Shown here in pieces: positions 35,601-47,165 of a stretch of 64,000 nt of DNA; the first letter of the stretch is position 1, and the number at the start of each line of letters is the position of its first letter. Below the pieces are notes generated by a model. The model saw nothing but the letters and a program-made list of their open reading frames with translations, did not search any database and was not told the origin of the DNA. Origin of the DNA: Mycocentrospora acerina (lineage: Eukaryota; Ascomycota; Dothideomycetes; Pleosporales); the NCBI GenBank assembly GCA_022701365.1, contig JAKUHH010000025.1:372001-436000 (forward strand), given 5' to 3'. A program made the translations under genes and the position numbers.

Positions 35601-36392
35601 TGGGATGATTTGAATTACCTAAGCGGCACTTTAGTTCGCTACGACTTTCTACAAAGAGGTTTGCCCGTGGGAAATGGAACGAAAGCAATCCTACAAAATG
35701 ATACTGCAACATCATTTCACAGGTCATTGCCGACTGCAACAATAATAGAACCGGACTTTGCACCGATTGGTCATTTCTGCTGAAACACAAGCGTCATCGC
35801 ATTGTACTCAGCTTAGGCACGTGGCGTCTGCGTTCGGAGATTTCTTCAGTTGCTTCGCAGACCATAGGACGATCCGGCAATGTGCTGAACGACGTTGGCG
35901 ACATTGGCAGTGAGGTTGGCGAAAAGCGACGTCAGACACATGTTCGACCTCATTCTGAAGCTTGATTGCGAATCCGGAAAGTGGGGATGAGCGCTCGGCT
36001 TGTTCATTCGTCGGGACGGACTCCACATGTCAATATGGGGATACTTCGGTATCATGCTTTGACAGGAAAAGGTGGGCTCGAAGAAAAGCATCCCAGCTTG
36101 GTGGAATTGATGATGATGCAAGGAGTCGCTTGTTGCAAGTGTGATGTCCCGCATGGAATACCTAGGAAGTAATTTGTTTTGGGGGTGGGGTTGGGGACAC
36201 GTGGAATTGTGGCGTGTTAATCTTGTCTCGATCAGGACAAACGGTGTCACTCAGGAGGACGCGCCAGCCTTGCCGGTCCGGAGGGCGATTGTTGCAGCGT
36301 TTGATGGGCGCGGATATCGAGGCCAGTTTGTAATCACGAGGATGATCATCTCCGATGATGGAAGGCAGCTTGTCGACGGGGACGACGACAAG

Positions 36393-36460
36393 AACAGCAG
36401 TAGCAGCAGTAGCAGTAGCAGTAATCACAGCAATCACAATAACAACAACAAGTACAACAA
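36393..36460. repeat. Imperfect CAG/TAG/CAA trinucleotide repeat
   Basis: Runs of CAGTAG, then CAATCA and AACAACAAC units, about 1 kb before the flbA ATG. It may lie in the transcribed leader. Confidence 0.75.
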
Positions 36461-37444
36461 AGGTAATGATGAAAAGAAGAGAAACGCCTTGTTTAGGAAT
36501 CAGGACCGCAGGTTGAGGGGTCGCGCATGCCGTGCTGACCACCACACTCGTGTGCTACAAGGCAAGGATGCAGCGTGCGGTACACGGTGTTGTGGGATTG
36601 GCAAGCAAGCAAAGTCGCGCACCTCTGGAGGACGGTGTAGCGTTCCCTGGCAAGGGGAGCGTGGCGACCGGCACATGTTTGTCTGGCTGCTCGCACCGCA
36701 GCGCGTCCAAGCAGTTTGTCTGCGCGGTGTGGTCGTTGCGCGGAAACGGGAGCCATGCAGCGTAGAGTCGACGGGAATGCAGCTGTGGAAACGTGGTGAT
36801 GGTGGGGGTGCGGGAGGCTACGGTGGGAGGGTGTGGTGCGAGGGTGACGACGCCAGTGCCTGCAAAGGCCTCTGTACCCTCCACACGAGGCAGCGCGCCA
36901 GCCTCTGCAGCAGCACGTCTCACCGGCTGGCCAGTCGTCGCCAATTGGCTTTGGAGGGCCAGCACAGGCACACGCACATGGAAGCATCGAGCGCACTGCG
37001 CAAGCCCGCGGTGCTGTCCTGGGCCTCCAGCGTGCTCGTCTTGGCGCGTGCTGATGGCGGTCGTCGGCCATTGGCGTTGGAGGGCATGCAGCCAGACACG
37101 CCGGCATGCTGGGGAAGCAGAGCACCGACGGGCGCAGGCCAGTCACGGCAGGGCGCGCCTCTGCTACAGGTCGTCGTCTGCGGCAGGGATGCCTCGTGGG
37201 CGACGCCGTAGCCAAGGCGTTTATTTCCATCAGGGCGAGCCCGTGCGCGCGATCCATGTGTCTCGTGCTGCCGCTAGGAGCACGATGCCTTTGTTCATGG
37301 GCAGTAGGGCGGACCGGCGCCGTCGACGGCTTAGGGCGGTGAACAGCGCCGTCAAGAGGTCGGCCATCCTTGCTAGAGTACCCACATCTCGCCCTTCGTC
37401 AACTTCTGCGACGAATTGCTGCAATCGTCCTGCCTCCGACGGCG

Positions 37445-39867
37445 ATGCCCTGGACAACCCCATCTCTCCCCTCTCCGAGCGTCTCTGCCTCGCCTGCCTT
37501 TCTTGACACCACCTCCTCCGCCTCCCCCTCCCCCTCCACCTCCACCTCCACTTCCAGCACCACCGCCACCTTCCTGCCCGACTACTCTCCCCCGCCGCCG
37601 TCTCCTGCGACTGACCACCACGAGCACTCGCTCCGCCTGCATTCCGCCGACGCTGACCCTGCTGCTTCCGCCAGGCCTCACGCCAACGCCCGCCGCCTGA
37701 CCCTGTCCCGCTTCCCGCTGCTGCGAAAGGGAAGTCGCGAGCTCACCAGGTCCTACTCGGCACACTCCCGCGGCAAGAGCATCTCGACGTCTGCCCTGCC
37801 TGCCACCGCCGACTCGCCCTTTCTGTCCACTGGTGCCCCGCGACCCTCGTTTTCATTTGCGCGTGGCTCCACTGACCAACGCGATCTGTCTCCTGCTGCC
37901 CACCCCCGCCCCAGCCACGAGACCGTGAGGCTGCCCGAAGAGCCCCAAGACACGCACCGGCCCGCACACCTGCAGAGCGCAGGAAAGCCGCCCAAGATGC
38001 ATCAGACCAGCTCGCGCTTGCTGCGCATGACCGATGATGAGCGGCCCTACACAAGAGTGAGTGACTGATTTCCTTGCTCCCACCGCCCCGGATAAACACA
38101 AGCCACGTACGCCTTGCACTCGCGGGCAATATGCTGCGCCAGTTCCACCTTGAACGGTTACGCATAACAAGCAACGCTTCACCAGACTAGTAACCGTGGC
38201 CTGCCGCATCATCATCATACGCACAAGCTGTCCATGGAATTTACCCGTCACCACAATCTTGTACTCTCGTCACCTGAAGCCAATTTTGGGATACACCAAT
38301 ATAACCCCAATCTTTCATGCAATCCACGTCCTCGCCAAAAATTTGTAAACTCTGACTGACCATCATCTACCAGGACTTCAAGGATCTGTTCTCCACGCTC
38401 ATGGTGTCCCTGCCACTGACTCCCCACCGTGTCCGCTTCAGGATGATCGAGTTCACCTTCACGTCAGACGAGGCGGTAACAAATCTCGGGTCCCTCAAAT
38501 TTTCTCAATCAAACCGCATGCCAGACCCAAAGGACGCATCACGTGTCGTGACAACGACCACGACGACCACATTTTCCATGGCGAAAGAGATGGCCCGCTC
38601 CGTTTGTCAAAAGTTTCTCGAGGGCAAGTTTGTCGAGTCAGTCGAGGGGAAAACAGACTTCACCAACAAAAGCTCTGTCTGGCAGCTCACTCCAAAAGGT
38701 ATCCACATTTTGGAGCGATTCTGCACTCGCAACGGCATCCAGTCTGCACACGTCAAGGCTGTCATTGACTCCAACCGAAACCCACATCAACTGGTCATCT
38801 TGGAGCGCAACTCGGAAAACGATAAACTGCATCACGACGAGCAGACGATAGAAATCATCTTCCGTCGCTTTGTTGGTATCACTGCAAACGAGACGCAATC
38901 CGACTCCGACTCAATTCATGAGTTTTCAAAATGCGATGTTGGCGTGAAGCTTGTCAAGCACCGTCCAACGCAAAGCCGACCGTGGGAACACACATTCAAC
39001 GGTAGGAATGCCGCACAATGGCTTATGGACTGCTCTACCATGGTCGAGCCTCACGAGGCTATTGAGATTGGGTCTCTATTTCTTCAGCTCAAACTCATTG
39101 CCCCTGTAGATCCTCGTAACCCCGAGCACACATTCCAGCCTATCAAGCAGGTTCACTACTACATCACTCAACATGGCGAGCGAATTGCAGGTTGGGCTCT
39201 TGAAGACCCTTCGACAGCAGAAACACTCACAGCAAAATCTCGAGATGGTGTCACACGCGATTCCAACAGTAACCGCACCAATGTCATTATTCGCAACCCC
39301 TCGTGGCGTCTTTTGTATCGCGAGTTCCTCAAGGAGACCATGTGCGAGGAGAACTTGTCTTTCTACCTTGAGGTGCAGGACTTCAACAGACAGTACCGGG
39401 CAGCTATCGGCGATAAAGGCGAAAACAAGGTTGAAACGATTCGGGAGACACTCGCTGCTGCTTATGGTATGATTTTTATGCATGTGGCTACTGTCTCGTA
39501 TACTAATGACTACAGGTCTCTATAACGCTTTCCTCGCACCAGGGTCGCCAAACGAGCTCAACATTGACCACAGCCTTCGTACCCAGCTAGCCACACGAAT
39601 GACTCGTGCTGTTGGCGACGACGCCGCGATGCTGCAGAGCCTTAACGAAGTTGCATTGTTATTTGACAAGGCACAAAATTCCATTTTCAAGCTCATGTCA
39701 AGCGTAAGTCTTGTACCGTTCATACCCTAGTGTTCTGTCTAATCGTCGGATAGGACTCTGTGCCTAAATTCATCAAGCATCCCAAGTACGCCCCACAACT
39801 ACGCGGACTCGACGCCGCTGCTGCTTCCGCATACGTTGCTGCCTCTCCCGCTCCCTCGCGAGCATGA
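37445..39867 (+). CDS. flbA: RGS-domain developmental regulator FlbA
   Basis: FlbA is the GTPase-activating RGS protein that switches off the FadA G-alpha subunit, allowing growth arrest and asexual sporulation. Four exons (37445-38056, 38374-39466, 39516-39703, 39754-39867) give 668 aa. Exon 1 codes for a Ser/Pro-rich N-terminus (about 204 aa). Exon 2 opens with DFKDLFSTLMVSLPLTPHR and GSLKFSQSNRMPDPKD, the family signature, followed by two DEP domains (about 220-430), e.g. SVWQLTPKGIHILERF and FNGRNAAQWLMD. The RGS domain (about 480-640) starts NPSWRLLYREFLKETMCEENLSFYLE and ends around SVPKFIKHPKY. The 317-nt first intron is long. The start is the first ATG in frame; an upstream coding exon cannot be excluded. 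Confidence 0.95.
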
Positions 39868-41460
39868 AACTGCTAGAGCAGTCCCCTCGATCTCTCTACA
39901 CCACATGAACACGATTTGCTTCACCATTTGGGACGTTTTCTTTCGTTTCCGGACCGACGCATTATTCCCCTTTCCTATACTTGCATATGTCAACTACAAG
40001 AGGCGTTTTAGTCGGATAAAACTCAGCATCGGGCGGGCGAGTGCAGGCTTTTTTTGTTTCCTTTTTCTCTGGGATTGCTCAGGTCGGTCCGCGCTATGAG
40101 GTCATAACCAGACGATCCCTCTGATTGAATTGATCTGCGACGGCAGTGGACGCTTGATGTTCGCTGCACATCGGATACGAGCCTTTTTCATGCATCTTTT
40201 TTACTTTTTTCTTGCATCTCATTTCTTCGCGATTAGGGGGGTATATAGACGACACGAACCTTTGGCTCACCGGGACGACGTACTCGAGGCTTCCAGCTGA
40301 GATCGTAATAATCCATTGCTGGAGGACGAAGAGGGTCTTGTACGGCGATGGTTTGGATTCGCCTTTTTCCTCGGTTTCTTGGGAGGAGTGATGGCGATAA
40401 TCACCTTGTGCGTGCAGGGCACGTCTAATCACGGTATGGCGAATATGGATAGCGAAACAAAATCTCGACCTCAATGCCATTGGGGAATTCACGATGATCA
40501 TTACACTTCGCTATGTTTCTTGTGTGCCAAAGCAGCATGTTTGCCTCATCACCTATTCAGAACCCCTGTCCCATTCATTCATCCATTACTTCCTCATTTC
40601 AATCTGACTAAGCTGTGCTTACACACATATACCACAAGAGCCCCCAAGGAGTGCACCATTTTCCTAATAGTAACCGGTGATGTCCGGTCGGGCGGCCGTC
40701 CAAATTGATCGTCGCATTCATCCCTCCGATAGAACCGAACACGCGCGCAATTGCCGCAGGACCATGTCTTTCCTCCACCCTCGCTAAAGCCTCTATACCA
40801 AACGTATGATGCGTATTCAACATCTTTTTTGCTCAAAAACTTTTCTTCGCTCCCCCCTTCTAGCACCTTGGCTGAGTCTAGAACGCGGTGGTTCGCCTCG
40901 CCGCCCGCGCATCCCGGACTGTACTGCGCTAGATTGTAGATGGGCACTTTGCACGTGTGGCATACTCCGCGCCAGACGTGATAGCATAGCAAGAGAACGA
41001 TGGGTTATTTGTGCGCAGCGGATTTGGGCGTTAGAGTTTCGCGCTGTACACTTGGTTGGGTTGCATTTCTGTATGTCCCCCCATGCTACATGCCCACAAA
41101 CACTAAGGAAAAACCGGAGCTGGCCTCGGACGTATAAGCTTTTGGGCTTTTTCGGGACAGAAGAGCCATGTGGAGATGTACGGAGTATAGTGCGGCTAGT
41201 TGCGCGTGGTCTTTTGGCGCCGCATGGGCCAGTATATGCACGTGTTGCTACCGCGGTGCGGAGCGGTGATTAAAGTTTCATGCGGGCGGAAGAAAATCCG
41301 GGGGGTTGTGGTTCGCTGGGATAGAGGGGGTGGAGAGGTTGTTTGCGGAAACGGGTGCGAGGGTTGTGGGGTTGGAGGATTTGTGTGTACATGGAAGGTT
41401 TACACGTCAGGGCTGAGAGAGAAGCAATGGTTGCGTGCTTGGGCAGCTGTGGAAAGATTC

Positions 41461-41498
41461 GGGGGGTTGAGATCCGGGGGGTTAGGGGGGTTAGGGGG
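41461..41498 (+). repeat. G-tract array resembling telomeric repeat
   Basis: Four runs of five or six G occur within 38 nt; the last three are separated by TTA, so the sequence reads like an expanded TTAGGG repeat and could fold as a G-quadruplex. Confidence 0.75.
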
Positions 41499-42723
41499 TT
41501 CAGCCTGTGATGCTTTGATATCCACGACTTGATAGTAGCTTTGCTTGCATCGTATCGCTAACATTACGTATGTACTTTGGACATACGTAGCAAGCGGGTC
41601 GTCCAATCTACAGTATCTATTTACGATTCCCGCCCAATCACTACATGGGTGTTTGGATAATGAGCATGCTCCGGAGGACACTCTCCGATATTAGTCCGTA
41701 TCATACATCTATCTTGCACTGACACCGACCACCGAGATTTCCAAACTCGATATTGCCTGATGGGATTCTCCATATGGGCGACCAGTATCATTCATGCACC
41801 CGTCTTGATCTGGCAGTCAAGATTCCCTGTTCCAGCAAGCGCACAACTGTCCATGCCGGTATCTGACTCGGCGACTCCACGAACAGGAACAGACTAAGTA
41901 TACTTCTATCACGAATACCTACCTGCAGCAGATTTACCCCAAACAAACTTTGTGATCGCACAAGTGGGTAGATGGTGCTATATCCTTGGACCGTGCTCAG
42001 CCAAAGAGTTTGGGTGAGGGGGGAAGGAGGGGTTAGGGGTTTTTTTTTTAATTTTTTTTTAATCTTTGCGTTGCATTGGCAATTCATGAATGGAAGGGGG
42101 TTGCGTCGAAGCCTGCTCGTTTCAGGTAACGATGGGCCCCAAGGGCGTGGATCCGGTGAGGGAGGGCGTCGTGGCGTAACGGTCCAGTGTTAGGTGGGGG
42201 GGACGGGGGGACGGGGTACTCGCGGTGAATCTCATTTACATCTATAATCTACCATGCAGGCAGCTGACTGTCTTGGAGATGAGCTGGTATTGAGTCTGGG
42301 CACCGGGGGATTTCCTGTTGGGGAGAACGAGAGAGCGCGATTCGCAACGGTGTGAGCTTGTCTATACATGAAGCTGTACTGCGCTGCGGGATCCTTCCAA
42401 TGCCCGTTGACCGGCTAGGCCCTCCGTAGGTCGCCGCCCGCCGCCCAGGTGTACTGTGCTTGGCTCAAGCCCTCGCTCGTACGAGATGAGTAAACGTGCA
42501 TGCATGCCACGCCACAAGACCGAATGATCGCCTCCGATAACGTGGCGAAGGTTCGCGCCGAGCAAGAATAGACTGTGACGCTTGTTGCTTAGGGTGCGTG
42601 GTGCAGGGCAGGTGGAGCGCGAGTTTCAAGTAGTAGTTTGCGCCAAGATGCACACGATCGGGTCATGTGAGATCGCACCACGGATCCTTGCAGACGCGTG
42701 GGAAGAGGTGGAGTGGGGCTCAC

Positions 42724-42816
42724 GCACGTGTTGGGGCGGCGCGTTATTCTGACAGCACGTGTTGAGGCGGCGCGTTCTTCTAGCAGCACGTGTTAGGGCG
42801 GCGCGTTATTCTGACG
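42724..42816. repeat. Triplicated 31-bp element in the chk1 promoter
   Basis: Three tandem copies start at 42724, 42755 and 42786, each 31 bp and differing at only a few bases. Every copy begins GCACGTGTT (E-box CACGTG) and continues through GGCGGCGCGTT. The array ends 112 bp before the chk1 ATG; ACGCGT boxes flank it at 42694 and 42850. Confidence 0.85.
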
Positions 42817-42928
42817 ACACGCGACGGGCGGGAACGTGGACAACAAACAACGCGTAGCCACGGGCTTTTGGTCGAGTAGACTTTGTTTTGGCAGTATTGA
42901 CTTGTTGATCAAAGGCTCTTTGGAGAAT

Positions 42929-44834
42929 ATGGCGCCCGCACCACCTGGAGTGAGTCGTTTTCCTCCTTGTCTCCTCCATGGGCGATTCAAGCGTGCGAGA
43001 CGTCACTGCGTTCTCAGCATGAGATGGACGCATGGGCAGATGCCTCCAGAAGCCGGGTAATAGCACGCGTACGAACAATACTGATTTGTCTCAGAGTCAG
43101 ATAGCTCCTCTGCCTACAGACCTGCCCTTCCGTCTCGTCAGCAAGACAATCGGACAGGGCGCATATGCCTCGTATGCACCACACCCAACTCCACATCAGA
43201 CAACCACTGACACCGCTCCCAGCATCCGAAAAGCAGTTCCCCACAATGCCCCCAAGCCCGTTATCGCAATCAAGTTCATCAACAAGGAACATGCCTTTAA
43301 GCAAGGCCGTCTCACGCCCAAGCAGATCAAAATGGAGATAGTGTTGCACCAGCATCTTGGCAAACACCACAACATCATCCACTGCCTAGGCTCTGGTGAA
43401 GACGCGCTGTGGACATGGATTGCGATGGAGCTTGCCGACGGTGGCGACCTGTTCGACAAGATTGAAGCCGACGAGGGTGTTGGCGAGGATATCGCGCACT
43501 TTTACTTCTCCCAGCTGATTAGTGCAGTGGGATACATGCACGCAATGGGCATTGCACACCGAGACATCAAGCCAGAGAACATTCTGTTGAGCGCAGAGGG
43601 AGATCTCAAGCTCTCAGACTTTGGGCTCGCGGCACTGTTCAAGAAAGATGGGAATCTCAGATTGTGCAACACCGTGTGTGGGTCACCACCGTACATTGCG
43701 CCGGAGATTGTAAGTGGGAGGAGAAGCAAGAGGGCTGATATGCTTGACGTCGGATATGCAGCGAATGTGTGCGACGTCTGGAGCTGCGGTGTCGTGCTGT
43801 TTGTGCTGCTGGTGGGGAACACGCCGTGGGATGAGCCCACGATGCGCAGCGAAGAGTTCAAAGAGTATGTCGATACCAGTGGACATACGACAGATGAGCT
43901 ATGGCAGAAACTTCCAGCTGGGATCGTCTCGCTGCTACGTGGAATGTTGAAGCTTGATCCGGCAACGCGATTCACACTCGACGAAATCAGGACGCATCCC
44001 TGGTTTACAAGGAAGAACCCATACCTTTCGCCTTCAGGGCGAAGCGCAAACCCTATCGGCCTAGCTACACAGATGCTGTCCCAACTCCGCATCGACTTTT
44101 CTCGCGGCCCCACGCTATCCCAGCGCGCTCTCTTCCCAGACACAGACCCCATGGACATCGACCTCGCGCCCCACCGCTCCAACGCACATCCCGCAACTAT
44201 GCACATGTTCTCCTCCACCCAGCCCGAAACACCATCCACAGAGACACCCTTCGACTGGGAGCGCCCACCCCGACTACCTACTCACGACGGAGTATCCGCA
44301 TCGCAGCCCGTAGCCGGAAACCAGCACTCGATGTATCGAAGCCAAGATAGAAACTCGGCGCTTTACCTCTCTCAACTCCCTTCCTCTACACAGGACATGC
44401 TATCCCAAGACCCCACACTCATGCAATTCACACCGACCCCCTCTGTCCCCCTGACCCTTACCCAAGCCGCGCGAAAATTCGCAGACGTCATGCCCTCGTA
44501 CTCACTCGCACGCTTCATATCCCCGCACTCGCTGAGCCTGCTTATCCCGTTGCTGCTCTCGGCTCTGCATCGTCTCGGTGTCCCGGCGCCGTCTTTCAGT
44601 GAGAATCAGATTACCGAGTGTGAGGAACTGGGCAGCGCGAGTATACGGGTCAAGATGGCGGATGGGAGGAGGCAGGGTCTCAATGGGCATATTGTTGTTG
44701 AGAAGGCGATTTATGATGGGACGGTCTACACTGAGGCAAGGTTTGTCAAGGCCAGTGGGGATCCGTTGGAGTGGAGGAGGTTTTTCAAGAACGTCGTTGT
44801 TTGTGTTGGGGAGGTGGTGTTGAGGTCTGGGTAG
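42929..44834 (+). CDS. chk1: DNA-damage checkpoint kinase CHK1
   Basis: CHK1 is the Ser/Thr kinase activated by Mec1/ATR-type kinases that holds cells in G2 after DNA damage. The preferred model has exons 42929-42949, 43095-43171 and 43223-44834 (569 aa), starting MAPAPPGSQIAPLPTDLPF. An optional 39-nt exon at 43018-43056 would add 13 residues in phase. The kinase domain (about 17-300) shows VSKTIGQGAYAS (glycine loop), AIKFINKEH (VAIK lysine), HRDIKPENILL, LSDFGLAALF and CGSPPYIAPEIVSGR, with the Chk1-typical WSCGVVLFVLLVGNTPWDEP. The middle is a disordered linker with SQ sites (e.g. LSQDP, RSQDR), and the C-terminus (about 450-569) is the KA1-like regulatory domain. It is convergent with the aldo-keto reductase gene, 170 bp apart. 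Confidence 0.95.
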
Positions 44835-45004
44835 GCGCGGGTTGGATCGACTCGTTTGGAAGGGCTTTGATCAAGACATGACGTGTTATGTGGTATTGGT
44901 AATGATAATGGAAACGAAAACATATTTGGGATTATGGATAGATTTTTTTGACGCCAAAGTATTTTTTTTTCTCGTTAAATAGCACTGTCCTGACTTTTAC
45001 AACT

Positions 45005-46063
45005 CTACTCCAGAGGCGGCGTATCAGCATAGCACGCTGCCATGAAACTCGGCGCGTATCTCTCTCCAGCAACCTCTGCCTCTTCAGACGCCTTACGGAT
45101 CTCCTGCACCTCCTCCTCACTCAGCGTGACCTTGCCAGCCCCAACATTCTCCTTCATCCTGTGAATCTTGGTCGTACCAGGGATGGGAAAGATGTCCTCG
45201 CCCTGCGCCAACAACCACGCCAGAGTCAACTGGCTCGGCGTAACGCCCTCCTTATTCTTCGCAACCCCACTGATCTGATCCGCAAGCTTGAGGTTCTTGG
45301 GAAAATTCTCCTCGCTGAAGCGTGGCGCGTGGCGTCGGAAATCACTCTCTTCAAAGTCATCCGGCGAGCGCAAAGCACCCGCCAGCATACCTCGACACAA
45401 CGGCGAGTACGCCACAATGGCGACGCCCAACTCGCGGCACGTCCGCAGGAGATCGATTTGCTTGCTCTCGATATCGAGTGCAAACGGTGAGTACTCGACC
45501 TGCACAGCGGAAATGGGATGGACCTTGTGCGCGCGTCGTAGCGTTTCAGACGATACCTCGGATAAACCGAGGTACTTGATCTTGCCCTCGTTTTTGAGCT
45601 CGGCCATGGCCTGGACCGTCTTCTCAATTGGTGTCTTTCGGTCGACGCGGTGGCAGTAGTACAAGTCAACTGACGGTAGACCGAGGCGTGAGAGGCTCTT
45701 TGCGCAGGCTGCTTTGGCGTACTCGGGAGAGGAGTCGATACCTGATGGGGAAACGGCGAATTTGGTCGCGAGGAAGATGTTGGCGCGCTTGTCAGGGTTG
45801 GCTTTGAACCATTTTCCGAGGAGGTCTTCGTTGTCGCCGTATCTGGGGTTGTTAGTGTTTGGAAAGGGTCATTGGGCGGAGAGGTCGAACATGTCTGAGC
45901 TGTCCCAAAAACGATTTCCCGCTTCGTAGGCAGCGTCGAGGAAAGCAAGGCGCTCGGCATCTGGCTTAGACGTGCCATAAAAGGCGCTGAGACCCATCAA
46001 TCCGAGACCCAGGCGGTCGACCCGGGGGCCATTACGGCCAAGTGGTGCTTTAGGAAGAGACAT
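45005..46063 (-). CDS. Aldo-keto reductase
   Basis: Two exons (46063-45891, 45842-45005) encode 336 aa. The catalytic tetrad is visible: Asp54 and Tyr59 (WDSSDIYGDNED), Lys85 (LATKFAV) and His122 (YYCHRVD). Family segments include GLGLMGLSAFYG near the N-terminus, KIKYLGLSEVS, AVQVEYSPFALDIE and FPIPGTTKIHRMKEN, which binds NADPH. The layout matches the cytosolic monomeric AKR group related to YakC/pyridoxal reductase (AKR8/13-like). The substrate is an aldehyde or ketone but cannot be named. The intron (48 nt) splits the codon of Ile58, next to the catalytic Tyr; reading through gives a stop. The tail YADTPPLE has no peroxisomal signal. Confidence 0.92.
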
Positions 46064-47165
46064 TTTGAATGGTGGTGCTGTTGGTGGAGTGGGTGTGATG
46101 CCTGAGTTTGACAGATGGCGACAATTCTCGAAGGGAATATTCAAGCTATATATTGTTCTCTAGAATATCAAAGCTAATCTTGAGGCGTTTCTTAGATCTT
46201 CTGTAAATCCGTAACCCCGCCATGCCTCTCGTGCGGTGTGACGTCGAGACGGAGTTTAGCCATCGGAGTTAAGTAACACACAGGCAGTCCTGATACCATT
46301 TCCTTTAGATAATATATGGTAACAACTACACTGTATCATACTTAGGTTATAAGCAGTTCACAGGCGAGTGGACGGCTAAGATCTTGTACGTTGGTGGATG
46401 ACAGGACGGCGTTAAGGTATTCTCTCGGCCGTCAGATCCTTGCACAGATCATCAAATAGGCATAAGAACCAAGAAATTTGCTCGCCAAATACATATCTCC
46501 GCATGAATCGAAGATGACTAGGTAAGAGAGCATGGGAAGTTTGAACAATACAAAGCACAGAACCAAAGTTGGCATTCATAAAAACACAACTGCGATAAAT
46601 ACGGAAGGGCGCTAATAACACGACAAGACAAGACAATATAACCAGACAGTAGAACGAGAGAGTGAAGCAAACACAAAACCCAACAGTTTAATGCGGCAAC
46701 AAGGCCAAACAACAAGAAGAAACTTCTCCATCAGCCGCCGACTCACAAGACGAACAAGTCTCTCAAGACATTCGAAGCCAGTGTTGACTTTGCTATTGGA
46801 ATTCTGTTTCCTAGAAACAAGTCAATACACATGAAGGCAGGAGAGCTGATTGGACTGACTTACCTTCAACATTGATATATTCCAAAGCCTTCAATAAATG
46901 TGAATAGCTGTATTGTATCTTCACTGGCCGGGTCCAGTGGTCGGGCACTATGCCACGGTCTTTTGTGGTAAGTGTGCGAGTCCCCTTCGGTTTTACGGGA
47001 CAAGTAATAAAGATGTGATTGGAAATATGCGAGCCCTCGATCTGTGCCGTAGAGCAAGTAATAGGGATGTGATTGTTGACATCTGGGAGACGACGGTGAC
47101 TGCTAAAAGGCCAACTGACGAAGGGACGAGGTATCATTGATATTCAACGATCAACAACAAAGTCA
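46064..47165. other. Region downstream of the 47-48 kb gene, may contain its last exons
   Basis: About 1.1 kb between the AKR start and the stop of the next minus-strand gene. Minus-strand frames at 47114-46864 and 46810-46743 are joined by a strong intron (GTAAGT, TTGAC branch, CTAG) and are discussed in the findings. A 20-nt imperfect direct repeat occurs at 47001-47020 and 47055-47074 (two mismatches). The rest is unassigned. Confidence 0.5.
47001..47074. repeat. Pair of 20-nt direct repeats, 54 bp apart
   Basis: Copies beginning CAAGTAATA at 47001 and 47055 differ at two bases. On the minus strand both read as N-H-I-x-I-T-C, with an 18-codon period. Confidence 0.65.

Larger units (their letters stand above)
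31397..37444. other. Six-kilobase gene-free region upstream of flbA
   Basis: No gene could be assembled on either strand. Visible elements are a G10 run near 31950, pyrimidine-rich sequence at 32220-32600, a TTTA microsatellite at 32657-32677, a G-rich patch at 32840-33150 and a CAG/CAA-type repeat at 36393-36460. Frames at 36141-37211 are long only because the sequence is GC-rich. The right part probably carries the long promoter and 5' leader of flbA. Confidence 0.6.
39868..42928. other. Intergenic flbA-chk1, G-rich repeats
   Basis: About 3 kb without a recognised gene. It holds a G-run array at 41461-41498, several other G-rich patches (41290-41380, 42190-42220) and a triplicated 31-bp element at 42724-42816 near the chk1 start. 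Frames here are short or low-complexity. Confidence 0.6.

Noticed and set aside
36141..37211. 356-codon plus-strand frame upstream of flbA
   Set aside because: GC-rich sequence open in several frames on both strands, with repeat-derived Ser/Asn runs and no motif; treated as chance.
43032..43094. chk1 start at ATG 43032 with read-through of the following intron
   Set aside because: The reading continues through consensus splice sites and gives an N-terminus unlike Chk1; the MAPAPPG start fits better.
46200..46300. Possible 5S rRNA-like stretch
   Set aside because: Does not match the conserved fungal 5S internal sequences and lacks the expected ends.
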